IMG/VR virus record: IMGVR_UViG_3300028844_005331 | Location: 1-27,737 of that record | Reading direction: 5' to 3' (one strand) | DNA length: 27,737 bases | Source of the DNA: a virus | In this document: positions 7,647 through 13,774 of the stretch, one piece after another | Layout of the letters: each line of letters starts with the position of its first letter | Numbering within the stretch: the stretch's first letter is position 1 | Position numbers and translations under genes: made by a program | Notes under the pieces: generated by a model | Databases searched by the model: none | The model's input: the letters and a program-made list of their open reading frames with translations, nothing else | What the model was told of the DNA's origin: nothing

Positions 7647-7908
7647 CAACAATAGAACTAATAATAGACGTAACGACAAACCTCAGTTTGGTAATGGACT
7701 ATCTGTGGAAGTTAGAAATGGCAATGTAGAACAAGCTATTAGAAAACTTAAGAAGCTAGTTATGAAAACTGGACTCATGAATGAAGTACGCGAACGCAGA
7801 TATTTTGTTAGTAATACTGAAAAAAGACTTAAAGCAGAGGCGGCAGGCCGAGCTAGAAGACGTAGAGAAATAGCCAAAGATTCTATAGAGAAGAAAAGAC
7901 TATATTAA
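7633..7908 (+). CDS. rpsU: Small ribosomal subunit protein bS21
   Basis: Residues 23-85 match bS21: GLSVEVRNGNVEQAIRKLKK, then GLMNEVRERRYFVSNTEKR, then a basic RARRRR tail. An Asn/Arg-rich extension of about 20 residues (NYNNNRTNNRR) precedes the conserved part and is unusual. bS21 binds the 30S platform near the 3' end of 16S rRNA and helps mRNA selection. Phage bS21 genes are known from marine phages and are thought to exchange into host ribosomes. The start overlaps infC by 14 bases. Its neighbour IF-3 acts at the same step, which supports a joint role in redirecting initiation. Confidence 0.95.
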   Translation: MGNYNNNRTNNRRNDKPQFGNGLSVEVRNGNVEQAIRKLKKLVMKTGLMNEVRERRYFVSNTEKRLKAEAAGRARRRREIAKDSIEKKRLY

Positions 7909-7928
7909 TACGTTATAACTGAATTTGT

Positions 7929-7947
7929 CCACATATGTGGATAAATA
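7929..7947 (+). promoter_or_regulatory. Late promoter octamer with adjoining 12-base palindrome before hsp20
   Basis: The octamer GATAAATA (7940-7947) overlaps a perfect palindrome CCACATATGTGG (7929-7940). T4 geometry puts +1 at 7953, the first base of GTATAC in the leader stem. The palindrome covers the region just upstream of the late octamer and could be an operator or chance. Confidence 0.55.
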
Positions 7948-7950
7948 ACA

Positions 7951-8004
7951 ATGTATACAACAGGACTGATTCCTACCGTATACATAGAACGCCGAAAGGG
8001 TTCT
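7951..8004 (+). ncRNA. Two-hairpin structured 5' leader of the hsp20 mRNA
   Basis: Hairpin one pairs ATGTATAC (7951-7958) with GTATACAT (7978-7985) and contains an inner AGGA/TCCT stem. Hairpin two pairs AGAAC with GTTCT plus an inner CC/GG closed by a GAAA tetraloop (7986-8004). The TCCT of hairpin one could alternatively pair with AGGA of the hsp20 ribosome binding site at 8024-8029. This would suit a thermosensor-like or translational switch, as known for many small heat-shock genes. That alternative pairing is inference. Confidence 0.6.
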
Positions 8005-8036
8005 AAATAATCTTGCTTAATATAAGGAGAAAAGAT

Positions 8037-8459
8037 ATGACTAGATTAACAACACTAAATCTTCCAGATTTTTATAAGACTACAATAGGATTTGATAGTA
8101 TGTTTGATGAGATGCAAAATGCATTTGCAACAAACACAGGCGGTTACCCACCTTACAATATTGTAAAGGAAAGTGACACTAGCTATTCAATTAGCCTAGC
8201 AGTAGCAGGTTTTAACAAAGACGAAATAAAAATCGAACAAGACGGTAATACACTTTCAATTAATGCTGAAAAGAAACCAATCAAGGAAGAGATTGAATAT
8301 TTACACAAAGGCATTGGAACTAGAAACTTTACAAAAGAATTTAGTTTAGCTGATTATGTAGAAGTAACATCGTCAAAACTAGATAATGGTATCTTAGTAG
8401 TTACATTGGAACAAAATATTCCAGACGAAAAGAAACCACGAACTATTAAAATCGACTAA
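8037..8459 (+). CDS. Small heat-shock protein, Hsp20/alpha-crystallin family
   Basis: The 140-residue protein has the alpha-crystallin domain from about residue 40: PPYNIVKESDTSYSISLAVAGF, then DEIKIEQDGNTLSINAEK, and then ADYVEVTSSKLDNGILVVTLEQ. The last block contains the GILxVxL variant (GILVVTL). A C-terminal IxI-type motif is seen as RTIKID. Hsp20 proteins are ATP-independent holdases, and homologues are widespread in T4-like marine phages, perhaps aiding virion assembly. I start at ATG 8037, eight bases after AAGGAG, not at the upstream ATG 8013 that lacks a site. The next gene, clpS, starts 14 bases after its stop. Confidence 0.95.
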   Translation: MTRLTTLNLPDFYKTTIGFDSMFDEMQNAFATNTGGYPPYNIVKESDTSYSISLAVAGFNKDEIKIEQDGNTLSINAEKKPIKEEIEYLHKGIGTRNFTKEFSLADYVEVTSSKLDNGILVVTLEQNIPDEKKPRTIKID

Positions 8460-8473
8460 TATAAGGTAAACAA

Positions 8474-8776
8474 ATGACTCAAGCATCAACAAGTAGCGTA
8501 GCAGATATTGTTAAATTAAAAGCACCATCAAGATATAATGTAGTATTATTAAATGATGATTCTACTCCGCAGGAGTTTGTAGTAAATGTTTTACAGACGA
8601 TTTTTAATAGATCGGCAGAACAGGCAAACTCTGTGATGCTTGAGGTACACGAAAAAGGCCGAGGCATAGCAGGCACATACAGTTACGAAGTAGCTGAACA
8701 AAAATGTGTAGAAACAATAACTAACGCAAGACAAAGTCAATATCCGTTAGATGTTACAATAGAAAAAGCAGAATAA
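8474..8776 (+). CDS. clpS: ClpS adaptor (N-degron recognin)
   Basis: This 100-residue protein shows the ClpS core: YNVVLLNDDSTPQEFVVNVLQ (with the substrate-pocket NDD and TPxEFV), then MLEVHEKGRGIAGTYSYEVAEQK, and the PLDVTIEKAE end. ClpS binds proteins with Leu, Phe, Tyr or Trp at the N-terminus and delivers them to ClpA, whose N-domain it contacts. A ClpA gene begins at 26919, so the phage brings both adaptor and unfoldase. ClpS also blocks ClpA from degrading ssrA-tagged proteins, which would steer tmRNA products to ClpX. It lies in the same transcription unit as hsp20. Confidence 0.96.
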   Translation: MTQASTSSVADIVKLKAPSRYNVVLLNDDSTPQEFVVNVLQTIFNRSAEQANSVMLEVHEKGRGIAGTYSYEVAEQKCVETITNARQSQYPLDVTIEKAE

Positions 8777-8784
8777 ACAATTAA

Positions 8785-9354
8785 ATGAAAATAGCAATCA
8801 CGCAACGTGTGATTGAATTTCGAAACGGACCTTACGATAGCATAGATCATGGATTCTATGAAATGTTTTCAGGTCATACATTGTTACCAATACCAAACCA
8901 TTTAGAACATTATAGAACAGATACAATAGTCAATAGCGACTTAGTAGTGTTTACAGGCGGCAATAGTATGATGCCAGATAATTGGCAATACAATGAAAAT
9001 CGTTTACGAGTTGAGAAACACACGTTAGATCTAGCAAAACTATATAATAAGCCAATATTAGGAATTAGCAGAGGCTGTCAGTTTCTGACAGTTGCCCATG
9101 GCGGATCTTTAGAAAAAAACGGTAGACATCACATCAATCATAGTGTAAACTATAAGGGTAGTAATGTAGAAGTATGCAGTAGGCATGAAGAAATTTTAAA
9201 AACTATACCCGCTGGTGCAACATGTTTAGCTACAGATGATTATGGATGTTGTGAAAGTTGGAAGCTAGATAATATGATTACTGTATTATGGCATCCAGAA
9301 AGAATGAAAACACACTGGCTTCCATATGAAGCATACGGAATTTTAGGATTATAA
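8785..9354 (+). CDS. Class I glutamine amidotransferase-like hydrolase (peptidase C26 type)
   Basis: The 189-residue protein has VVFTGGNS (oxyanion region, 54-61), the nucleophile elbow GISRGCQFL with Cys98, and WHPE with His170 and Glu172. This is the Cys-His-Glu triad of class I glutamine amidotransferases. Stand-alone members of the C26 branch hydrolyse gamma-glutamyl bonds, and fused or partnered members supply ammonia. The partner here is not obvious; a cytidylyltransferase lies 800 bases downstream in the same unit. The following gene starts on its last base. The fold is certain from the motifs; the substrate is not. Confidence 0.85.
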   Translation: MKIAITQRVIEFRNGPYDSIDHGFYEMFSGHTLLPIPNHLEHYRTDTIVNSDLVVFTGGNSMMPDNWQYNENRLRVEKHTLDLAKLYNKPILGISRGCQFLTVAHGGSLEKNGRHHINHSVNYKGSNVEVCSRHEEILKTIPAGATCLATDDYGCCESWKLDNMITVLWHPERMKTHWLPYEAYGILGL

Positions 9355-9758
9355 TGCAAGAAGAAGAAATAAAAGAAGCTATACAAGAAGAAGTTAAAGA
9401 ACAGTACAAAGATAGTCAAATGACTAAGGCTGGAAAACTGGCTATGGAACTTGGTGCTGAGCGTAAGCGTCTTAAAAAAGAATTATCAGAATTACAAACA
9501 GAAGTAGAAGATTTAACACCAACAACACCAGTTGGTACAACAGACTGGTACATTAAATGGGCAGCAATGGGTTTTGCAGTTTGTGGTGTGTTTTTAATTA
9601 GTGCAGGTTTAGTTTATTGGGGCCAATTAGCATATATGATTAGCAGTGTTGGTTGGGTAGCAGTTGGAATGGCTTGGGGTGATAGAGCTATTATGATAGG
9701 AAGTGCTATAACTGGAACAGCAGTAGCAATGAATTTTGTACAAGGATTATTAATATGA
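9354..9758 (+). CDS. Membrane protein with N-terminal coiled coil, 134 aa
   Basis: Residues 1-53 are highly charged and helical (EEEIKEAIQEEVKEQ and LKKELSELQTEVEDL). Three hydrophobic stretches follow, at about 66-88, 90-106 and 110-131. There is no signal peptide or known motif. Topology and size would allow a holin, but nothing proves this, and the neighbours are metabolic genes, not lysis genes. The start overlaps the amidotransferase stop by one base and the end overlaps sufE by four bases. Confidence 0.65.
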   Translation: MQEEEIKEAIQEEVKEQYKDSQMTKAGKLAMELGAERKRLKKELSELQTEVEDLTPTTPVGTTDWYIKWAAMGFAVCGVFLISAGLVYWGQLAYMISSVGWVAVGMAWGDRAIMIGSAITGTAVAMNFVQGLLI

Positions 9759-10150
9759 AAATAAATGAATGGGCAGATAACTTAAACATGTTTGAAGATG
9801 GAACAGAAAGACTTGCCTATTTAGTTGAACTTGCAAGGAAGTCAACGACACTACCTAAAGAACTACGTACTGATGATAGACTTGTAGATGGTTGTATGTC
9901 AAAGATTTGGATTGATGTAGGAGTTGTAGAAGACAAAGTAAAAGTATACTATGACAGTGATGCAATGATTACTAAAGGTATTACTAGTATTGTTGCAGAT
10001 TGTTTTACAGATATTCCAGTTGCAGAAGCAAAGAAAATTACACATGATGATTTTCAAAGTTTAAACATTGCACAACTACTTACACAACAACGCAGAAACG
10101 GATTAGGAAACTTAATTGAAACTATAAGACAAAAGGTATATGTATTATGA
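9755..10150 (+). CDS. sufE: SufE-like sulfur acceptor protein
   Basis: The protein is 131 residues long, close to the usual SufE size of about 140. The key block RLVDGCMSKIWID places Cys47 where SufE carries its persulfide-accepting cysteine (consensus V-x-G-C-x-S-x-V-W). The C-terminal helix LTQQRRNGLGNLIETIRQ also matches. SufE takes sulfane sulfur from the cysteine desulfurase SufS and passes it to the scaffold. No desulfurase is seen in the window, so host SufS or IscS would be required. An IscU scaffold is encoded at 15969, making an iron-sulfur function plausible. Confidence 0.9.
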   Translation: MKINEWADNLNMFEDGTERLAYLVELARKSTTLPKELRTDDRLVDGCMSKIWIDVGVVEDKVKVYYDSDAMITKGITSIVADCFTDIPVAEAKKITHDDFQSLNIAQLLTQQRRNGLGNLIETIRQKVYVL

Positions 10151-10554
10151 AAATAGGATTTACATGCAGTACATTTGATTTATTACATGCAGGACATGTA
10201 CAAATGTTAAGAGAAGCAAAAGAACAATGTGATTATTTAATATGTGGATTACAGATGGACCCAAGTATTGACAGAGATACTAAAAATCCACCAATACAAT
10301 CAGTTGTAGAACGTTATACACAACTTAATGCAGTACAGTATGTAGACGAAATTATTCCATACGCATTAGAAAAAGATTTAGAAGATATCCTAGAAATGTA
10401 TCATATTGATGTACGGATACTAGGCGAAGAATACAGAGAAAAAGATTTTACAGGAAAAGACATTTGTAAAAGACGAGATATTGATCTACACTTTAATAAA
10501 AGAGATCACAGATTTAGTACAACAGATTTAAGAAAAAGGGTAATGCAATACTGA
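10147..10554 (+). CDS. TagD-like cytidylyltransferase
   Basis: This 135-residue nucleotidyltransferase has the HxGH motif at 14-17 (FDLLHAGHV) and the C-terminal RFSTTDLRKRV block. Both are the ATP/CTP-binding signatures of glycerol-3-phosphate cytidylyltransferase and its relatives. GLQMDPS and ILGEEYR are also family-like. It would attach CMP to a phosphorylated alcohol or sugar, making a CDP-activated precursor. No matching transferase is visible nearby, so the acceptor is unknown. It overlaps sufE by four bases and the next small ORF by four bases (CTGA). Confidence 0.88.
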   Translation: MKIGFTCSTFDLLHAGHVQMLREAKEQCDYLICGLQMDPSIDRDTKNPPIQSVVERYTQLNAVQYVDEIIPYALEKDLEDILEMYHIDVRILGEEYREKDFTGKDICKRRDIDLHFNKRDHRFSTTDLRKRVMQY

Positions 10555-10703
10555 CTGAGAATCAAGTAAGAAACGAATATAGAGAACATAGAAAAGACCC
10601 AGTATTTGCTGAGCTTTGGCCAGACACAAATAGAGCTTTTTATGAATGGTGTTCGCAATATTTAGATTACATGCACATAAAGGATAAAAGAGATGAGAAT
10701 TGA
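10551..10703 (+). CDS. Small ORF with probable CTG start, 50 aa
   Basis: An open frame runs through the gap between the cytidylyltransferase and guaC. It reads (M)[16 protein letters not shown], then [17 protein letters not shown], and ends in a charged tail. No ATG, GTG or TTG exists at a sensible place. A CTG at 10551 overlaps the upstream stop as CTGA, exactly like the ATGA junctions elsewhere in the window, with AGGG about ten bases upstream. The end overlaps guaC by 11 bases. The amino-acid make-up is protein-like and leaves no coding gap, so I favour a real gene with a rare start codon. Confidence 0.55.
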   Translation: MTENQVRNEYREHRKDPVFAELWPDTNRAFYEWCSQYLDYMHIKDKRDEN

Positions 10704-11862
10704 AACAGAAACTAAACTAGATTATACAGATGTATTGATTAGACCAAAGCGTAGTGTATTAGGCTCACGCAAGGATGTAGACTTAGCTCGTGGATTTACT
10801 TTTAGAAATTATGAAGGTGATACGTTAGATGGATATAGACATTATAAAGGTGTACCAATTATAGCCGCTAATATGGATGGAGTAGGAACATTTCAAATAG
10901 CAGATAAAATTGCACAACAAGGAATGTTTACATGCTTGGTTAAAACATATGCAGTAAGTGAATTAATTGAATACTTTGATTATGCAGAATGGACATTACC
11001 ACCAGAAGATAAAAATTTAAGAAAAGAACATGTAGCAATGAGTATTGGTATTACTGATACAGACGCAGCAAAGTTCAATGCAGTATATAAAATGACAAAA
11101 GGTAATTTAAAGTATGTTTGCATTGATGTAGCAAATGGATACAGTGAACGTTTTGGAAACTTTGTAAGAAAGTTTAGAAAACAATATCCGAATGTAGTAA
11201 TTATAGCAGGTAACGTGGTTACCGGAGAGATGACAGAGGAGTTAATTTTAAATGGAGCAGACATCGTTAAAGTCGGAATTGGACCAGGAAGCGTGTGTAC
11301 AACACGAATCCAAACAGGAGTCGGGTATCCGCAACTTAGTGCGGTCATTGAGTGTGCAGATGCGGCACATGGACTTGGTGGACATATTATCGCTGATGGG
11401 GGCTGTAACTCTAGTGGTGATGTGGCTAAAGCATTTGCTGGCGGCGCCGATTTTGTAATGCTAGGCGGAATGCTTGCAGGACATGATGAAGGCGGTGGCA
11501 ATATTATTACCAAACATTATAAAACAAACGAATTAGAATACGAAGTAGGCGAACACTTGGATAATCAGAAATGTAAAATTGAAGAAAAAAAGTTTGTACA
11601 ATTTTATGGAATGAGCAGTGATGCAGCCAACACAAAACATTTTGGTGGACTAAAAGACTATCGTGCAAGCGAAGGACGAGAAGTATTAGTTCCATACAGA
11701 GGTGAAGTACAATACACCGTACAAGCAATCCTAGGTGGGTTGCGTAGTACTTGTACATACGCAGGTGCAAGTAGATTAAAGCACTTGATGAGATGTGCAA
11801 CATTTGTAATGGTTAATAATCAATTTAACCGTACATACGAAAGCACAACAACAAAACTCTAG
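10693..11862 (+). CDS. guaC: GMP reductase
   Basis: The 389-residue TIM-barrel protein opens with [14 protein letters not shown] and [15 protein letters not shown], the GMP reductase form of the IMPDH/GMPR family. It also has [11 protein letters not shown], the active-site loop [20 protein letters not shown] with Cys202, and later IIADGGC and YRGEVQ. GMP reductase converts GMP to IMP with NADPH, a salvage step. It is somewhat longer than E. coli GuaC (347), mostly through insertions in the first half, and there is no CBS domain, which argues against IMPDH. In a phage it could drain guanine nucleotides toward IMP and adenine pools, which suits an AT-rich genome. Confidence 0.95.
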   Translation: MRIETETKLDYTDVLIRPKRSVLGSRKDVDLARGFTFRNYEGDTLDGYRHYKGVPIIAANMDGVGTFQIADKIAQQGMFTCLVKTYAVSELIEYFDYAEWTLPPEDKNLRKEHVAMSIGITDTDAAKFNAVYKMTKGNLKYVCIDVANGYSERFGNFVRKFRKQYPNVVIIAGNVVTGEMTEELILNGADIVKVGIGPGSVCTTRIQTGVGYPQLSAVIECADAAHGLGGHIIADGGCNSSGDVAKAFAGGADFVMLGGMLAGHDEGGGNIITKHYKTNELEYEVGEHLDNQKCKIEEKKFVQFYGMSSDAANTKHFGGLKDYRASEGREVLVPYRGEVQYTVQAILGGLRSTCTYAGASRLKHLMRCATFVMVNNQFNRTYESTTTKL

Positions 11863-11882
11863 CTATGTTGTACACGCATAGC
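11862..11882 (+). other. Stem-loop at the guaC stop
   Basis: GCTATG and CATAGC pair around a nine-base loop right behind the TAG stop. No T tract follows, so it is a message end-stabiliser or processing site candidate, not a standard terminator. Confidence 0.4.
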
Positions 11883-11922
11883 GTCTTTGCAGCAGATAAG
11901 TAAGTGATTCTGCGGTATTATA

Positions 11923-11930
11923 GATAAATA
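11923..11930 (+). promoter_or_regulatory. T4-type late promoter octamer before the structured RNA
   Basis: GATAAATA in the intergenic region gives a predicted +1 at 11936. It would drive the structured leader and the small-protein cluster behind it. A 14-base perfect palindrome ACACAACGTTGTGT lies at 11948-11961. Confidence 0.6.
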
Positions 11931-11935
11931 GATGT

Positions 11936-12157
11936 GTAATAAAAATGACACAACGTTGTGTTATAGTTACATGTACAAAGTAGTACAGAGCGACCTCGGC
12001 TCAGAAAAAAAGAGCGGCAGTTAGTGCCACGCTAACTGACTCTGGGAAAGACCAGGGCATAACCCATGCCTTACAAGCGATACATTATGAGGTATCGTGG
12101 TAGCGGCCAGGAGAGACTGGCAAAACGGATGCTTTCCCAAAAACATCGGAGAATAAA
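11936..12157 (+). ncRNA. Strongly structured non-coding RNA or leader, unknown class
   Basis: This gap has no credible ORF but a dense series of stems. They are 11988-12002 (GAGC/GCTC), 12018-12038 (nine pairs, CAGTTAGTG with CGCTAACTG, CCA loop), and 12040-12057 (CTCTGG/CCAGGG). They continue with 12056-12070 (GGCAT/ATGCC), 12077-12098 (GCGATAC/GTATCGT) and 12106-12121 (GCCAG/CTGGC). GGGAAAG at 12044-12050 is an exact reverse complement of CTTTCCC at 12132-12138, just ahead of the ribosome binding site GGAG at 12148. That pairing competes with the 12040 stem, so a switch is possible. Local GC content is clearly above the neighbours. It may be a cis leader of the small-protein cluster or an independent RNA. 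I cannot match it to a known family. Confidence 0.75.
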
Positions 12158-12361
12158 ATGACTACGACATTTTTTAATGCATGGTCAAGGTTGTTCAACG
12201 GTCGCCGTCGAAGTGTGGCCTATAACAAGAACCTAATGACATATGCGAAAACAGAGTATGGTACTGATTGGCAATATGCCTACAACTATATGTTAGAACA
12301 CGATGGTACTGCCCCAAAAAGCTACCATTCAAAGAACTTGATAAGGGTAACAATAAAATGA
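12158..12361 (+). CDS. Small hypothetical protein, 67 aa
   Basis: First of three tiny proteins behind the structured leader. The N-terminus TTTFFNAWSRLFNGRRR is an amphipathic, Arg-rich helix of the sort that starts DUF1127 proteins. The middle EYGTDWQYAYNYMLEHDG is aromatic. GGAG lies six bases before the ATG. Its stop overlaps the next start as ATGA. No function is known. The Arg-rich helix suggests nucleic-acid binding, which is inference. Confidence 0.65.
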   Translation: MTTTFFNAWSRLFNGRRRSVAYNKNLMTYAKTEYGTDWQYAYNYMLEHDGTAPKSYHSKNLIRVTIK

Positions 12362-12549
12362 CAGCAACATTAATATATAAACAAACATGCGAAGTTTGTG
12401 AAAAGATTAAAAACGCAACTCTAACAGTGCTATTAGCACTTTGGGGATTTGGTGAAGCAGTTGGACGTGCTAAAGCAGCCGCACAGTTGCACCGTGATGG
12501 GTTTCACGAAGAAGCAAAAAGTTTATACATGGATAATAAAAATGATTAA
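12358..12549 (+). CDS. Small protein with CxxC and hydrophobic segment, 63 aa
   Basis: It starts at the ATGA overlap at 12358; a longer frame from 12268 has no support. It contains a single CxxC (TCEVCEKI), a short hydrophobic stretch TVLLALWGFGEAVG, and the motif RAKAAAQLHRDGFHEEAKSL. Similar 'RAxAAxxLxRxGxxEEAKxL' tails occur in small alphaproteobacterial proteins found near DUF1127 genes. The next ORF begins within its last codons (ATG at 12542). The role is unknown. Confidence 0.6.
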   Translation: MTATLIYKQTCEVCEKIKNATLTVLLALWGFGEAVGRAKAAAQLHRDGFHEEAKSLYMDNKND

Positions 12550-12727
12550 TACTATAACAAACAAATTAGGCTGGTTAAAACGTGCATACGATCGTAATCA
12601 AAGTTGCAAAGCAACTGAAAAGGCTTTGTCAGATTTAAATGATTTTGAATTAAATGATATTGGATTATGCAGAGGCGATATTAGATCAGTAGCACGTGGC
12701 GAAAAAGTTTATAGAAAGACATATTAA
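12542..12727 (+). CDS. DUF1127 (YjiS-like) small protein, 61 aa
   Basis: The C-terminal half reads EKALSDLNDFELNDIGLCRGDIRSVARG, the DUF1127 signature (L-x-x-L-x-D-x-x-L-x-D-I-G-L-x-R-x-D-I). The N-terminal half is a basic helix, WLKRAYDRNQ. DUF1127 proteins are abundant in alphaproteobacteria; in Rhodobacter one member (CcaF1) affects RNA maturation and turnover. A phage copy could act on host or phage RNA. I chose the start at 12542, overlapping the previous gene by eight bases. The whole cluster sits behind a structured RNA, an arrangement worth comparing with bacterial DUF1127-sRNA loci. Confidence 0.85.
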   Translation: MINTITNKLGWLKRAYDRNQSCKATEKALSDLNDFELNDIGLCRGDIRSVARGEKVYRKTY

Positions 12728-12772
12728 ATGTGGCCTTATACTGACGAAGAATTAGAATTTATTAATAAGTAG
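12728..12772 (+). CDS. Possible micro-ORF, 14 aa
   Basis: An ATG directly follows the DUF1127 stop codon and encodes MWPYTDEELEFINK before TAG. It could be translated by coupling. It is too short to trust without other evidence. Confidence 0.25.
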   Translation: MWPYTDEELEFINK

Positions 12773-12783
12773 AGTTTTAATTG

Positions 12784-12791
12784 TATAAATA
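12784..12791 (+). promoter_or_regulatory. T4-type late promoter octamer, leaderless configuration
   Basis: A perfect TATAAATA is followed by exactly five bases and the ATG at 12797. Predicted +1 coincides with the A of the start codon, and no ribosome binding site is present. Confidence 0.7.
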
Positions 12792-12796
12792 GCTGT

Positions 12797-13774
12797 ATGA
12801 GTAAAGTACATCTATTATCAGAAATTATAACAAAGTTGCAAAACTTTAGTACTCAGGATGAGAAACTAGAGCTTCTGCACACCTATCATAAAGAACCTAT
12901 ACTACAAAGAATAATCACTATAGCATATAATCCTTGGATTGATTTTGGAATGCAAGATTTTGTTCCAAGACGGCATGGCAAACAATTTGGTATGGGTTTA
13001 ACAAAGTTCTTACATCTTCTAACAGACATCATAGATGAAAAATATGATGAAAAAGAAAAGAATTTTTCTTGTCAAATGGCAATGAATCACATAGACGAAC
13101 GTGATGCTGGACTATTTCTTAGTTTGTTAAAACAAGAGTTAGACTTAGGACTAGAACCCGAAACAATTAATGCAGTATGGCCAGGATTAATTATGGTGTA
13201 TCCACTAAGTACACCAACTGTAGCAGATTATAAAACATTTCACAAATACCCAGCAGCAGTACAGCCTATTAGTAGAGGACTTCGAGTTAATGTAATTGTA
13301 CATAAAGGCATAGTAAGTTACAAAGATAAAGAAGGTAATGATATTGAAGGTTGGAATATATACGACGAGCAGTTTATTAATTTAGCACAAAACAATAGTA
13401 CAGTATTTGACGGTCATGCAGTTGTGGCCAATGGAATAACCATTGTAGAAACTGATAATCAAAAAGTATTAGAAGCAGACCCAGAAAATATTAAGTTTGT
13501 ATTTTGGGATATCATACGGTATGATGGATTTATAAAAGGTGAAGATACACGTATAGGTTACAACTGGAGGCATAATGGTCTTGAGCATATGATTATTCTT
13601 GCATTTGATAAAAACAAAACACCTTGTTATGACATAGTTAAAGCTGATTTAGTAGGAAGTGATGAACAGTTAGAATTAACTGTTAAAAAGTTTGCAAATA
13701 AATGTGTTATAAAACGGTTAGATGGAACATGGATACGTGGAGAAGATCCAACCCAAGTTATTTACGAGTCTTAA
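12797..13774 (+). CDS. T4-type DNA ligase relative lacking catalytic residues, 325 aa
   Basis: The N-terminal part follows T4 DNA ligase: a helical DNA-binding domain, LKQELDLGLEPETINAVWPGLI (T4 has RDLECGASVSIANKVWPGLI), then an adenylation-type core. The catalytic motifs are altered. Motif I KxDG reads ISRG (158-161), so the adenylated lysine is Ile158. Motif III DGE reads DGH (205-207). Motif IV EGIILK reads NKCVIK, and motif V KFK reads VIYES, after which the protein stops. The OB-fold domain is missing. FxxWD of motif IIIa survives. The frame is long and undamaged, so it looks like a maintained pseudoenzyme, not a decaying gene. It might bind nicks or protein partners. A true ligase C-terminus is at 3-185. 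Confidence 0.75.
   Translation: MSKVHLLSEIITKLQNFSTQDEKLELLHTYHKEPILQRIITIAYNPWIDFGMQDFVPRRHGKQFGMGLTKFLHLLTDIIDEKYDEKEKNFSCQMAMNHIDERDAGLFLSLLKQELDLGLEPETINAVWPGLIMVYPLSTPTVADYKTFHKYPAAVQPISRGLRVNVIVHKGIVSYKDKEGNDIEGWNIYDEQFINLAQNNSTVFDGHAVVANGITIVETDNQKVLEADPENIKFVFWDIIRYDGFIKGEDTRIGYNWRHNGLEHMIILAFDKNKTPCYDIVKADLVGSDEQLELTVKKFANKCVIKRLDGTWIRGEDPTQVIYES

Noticed and set aside
11936-12157. Known RNA classes: RNase P RNA, group I intron, cobalamin riboswitch, SRP RNA
   Set aside because: GCCAGGAGA near 12106 resembles a B12 box, but the rest of the cobalamin core is absent. GGGAAAG and GAGAGACT loosely recall RNase P or group I intron elements, but the required companion elements and a split gene are missing. 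No SRP tetraloop core is seen.
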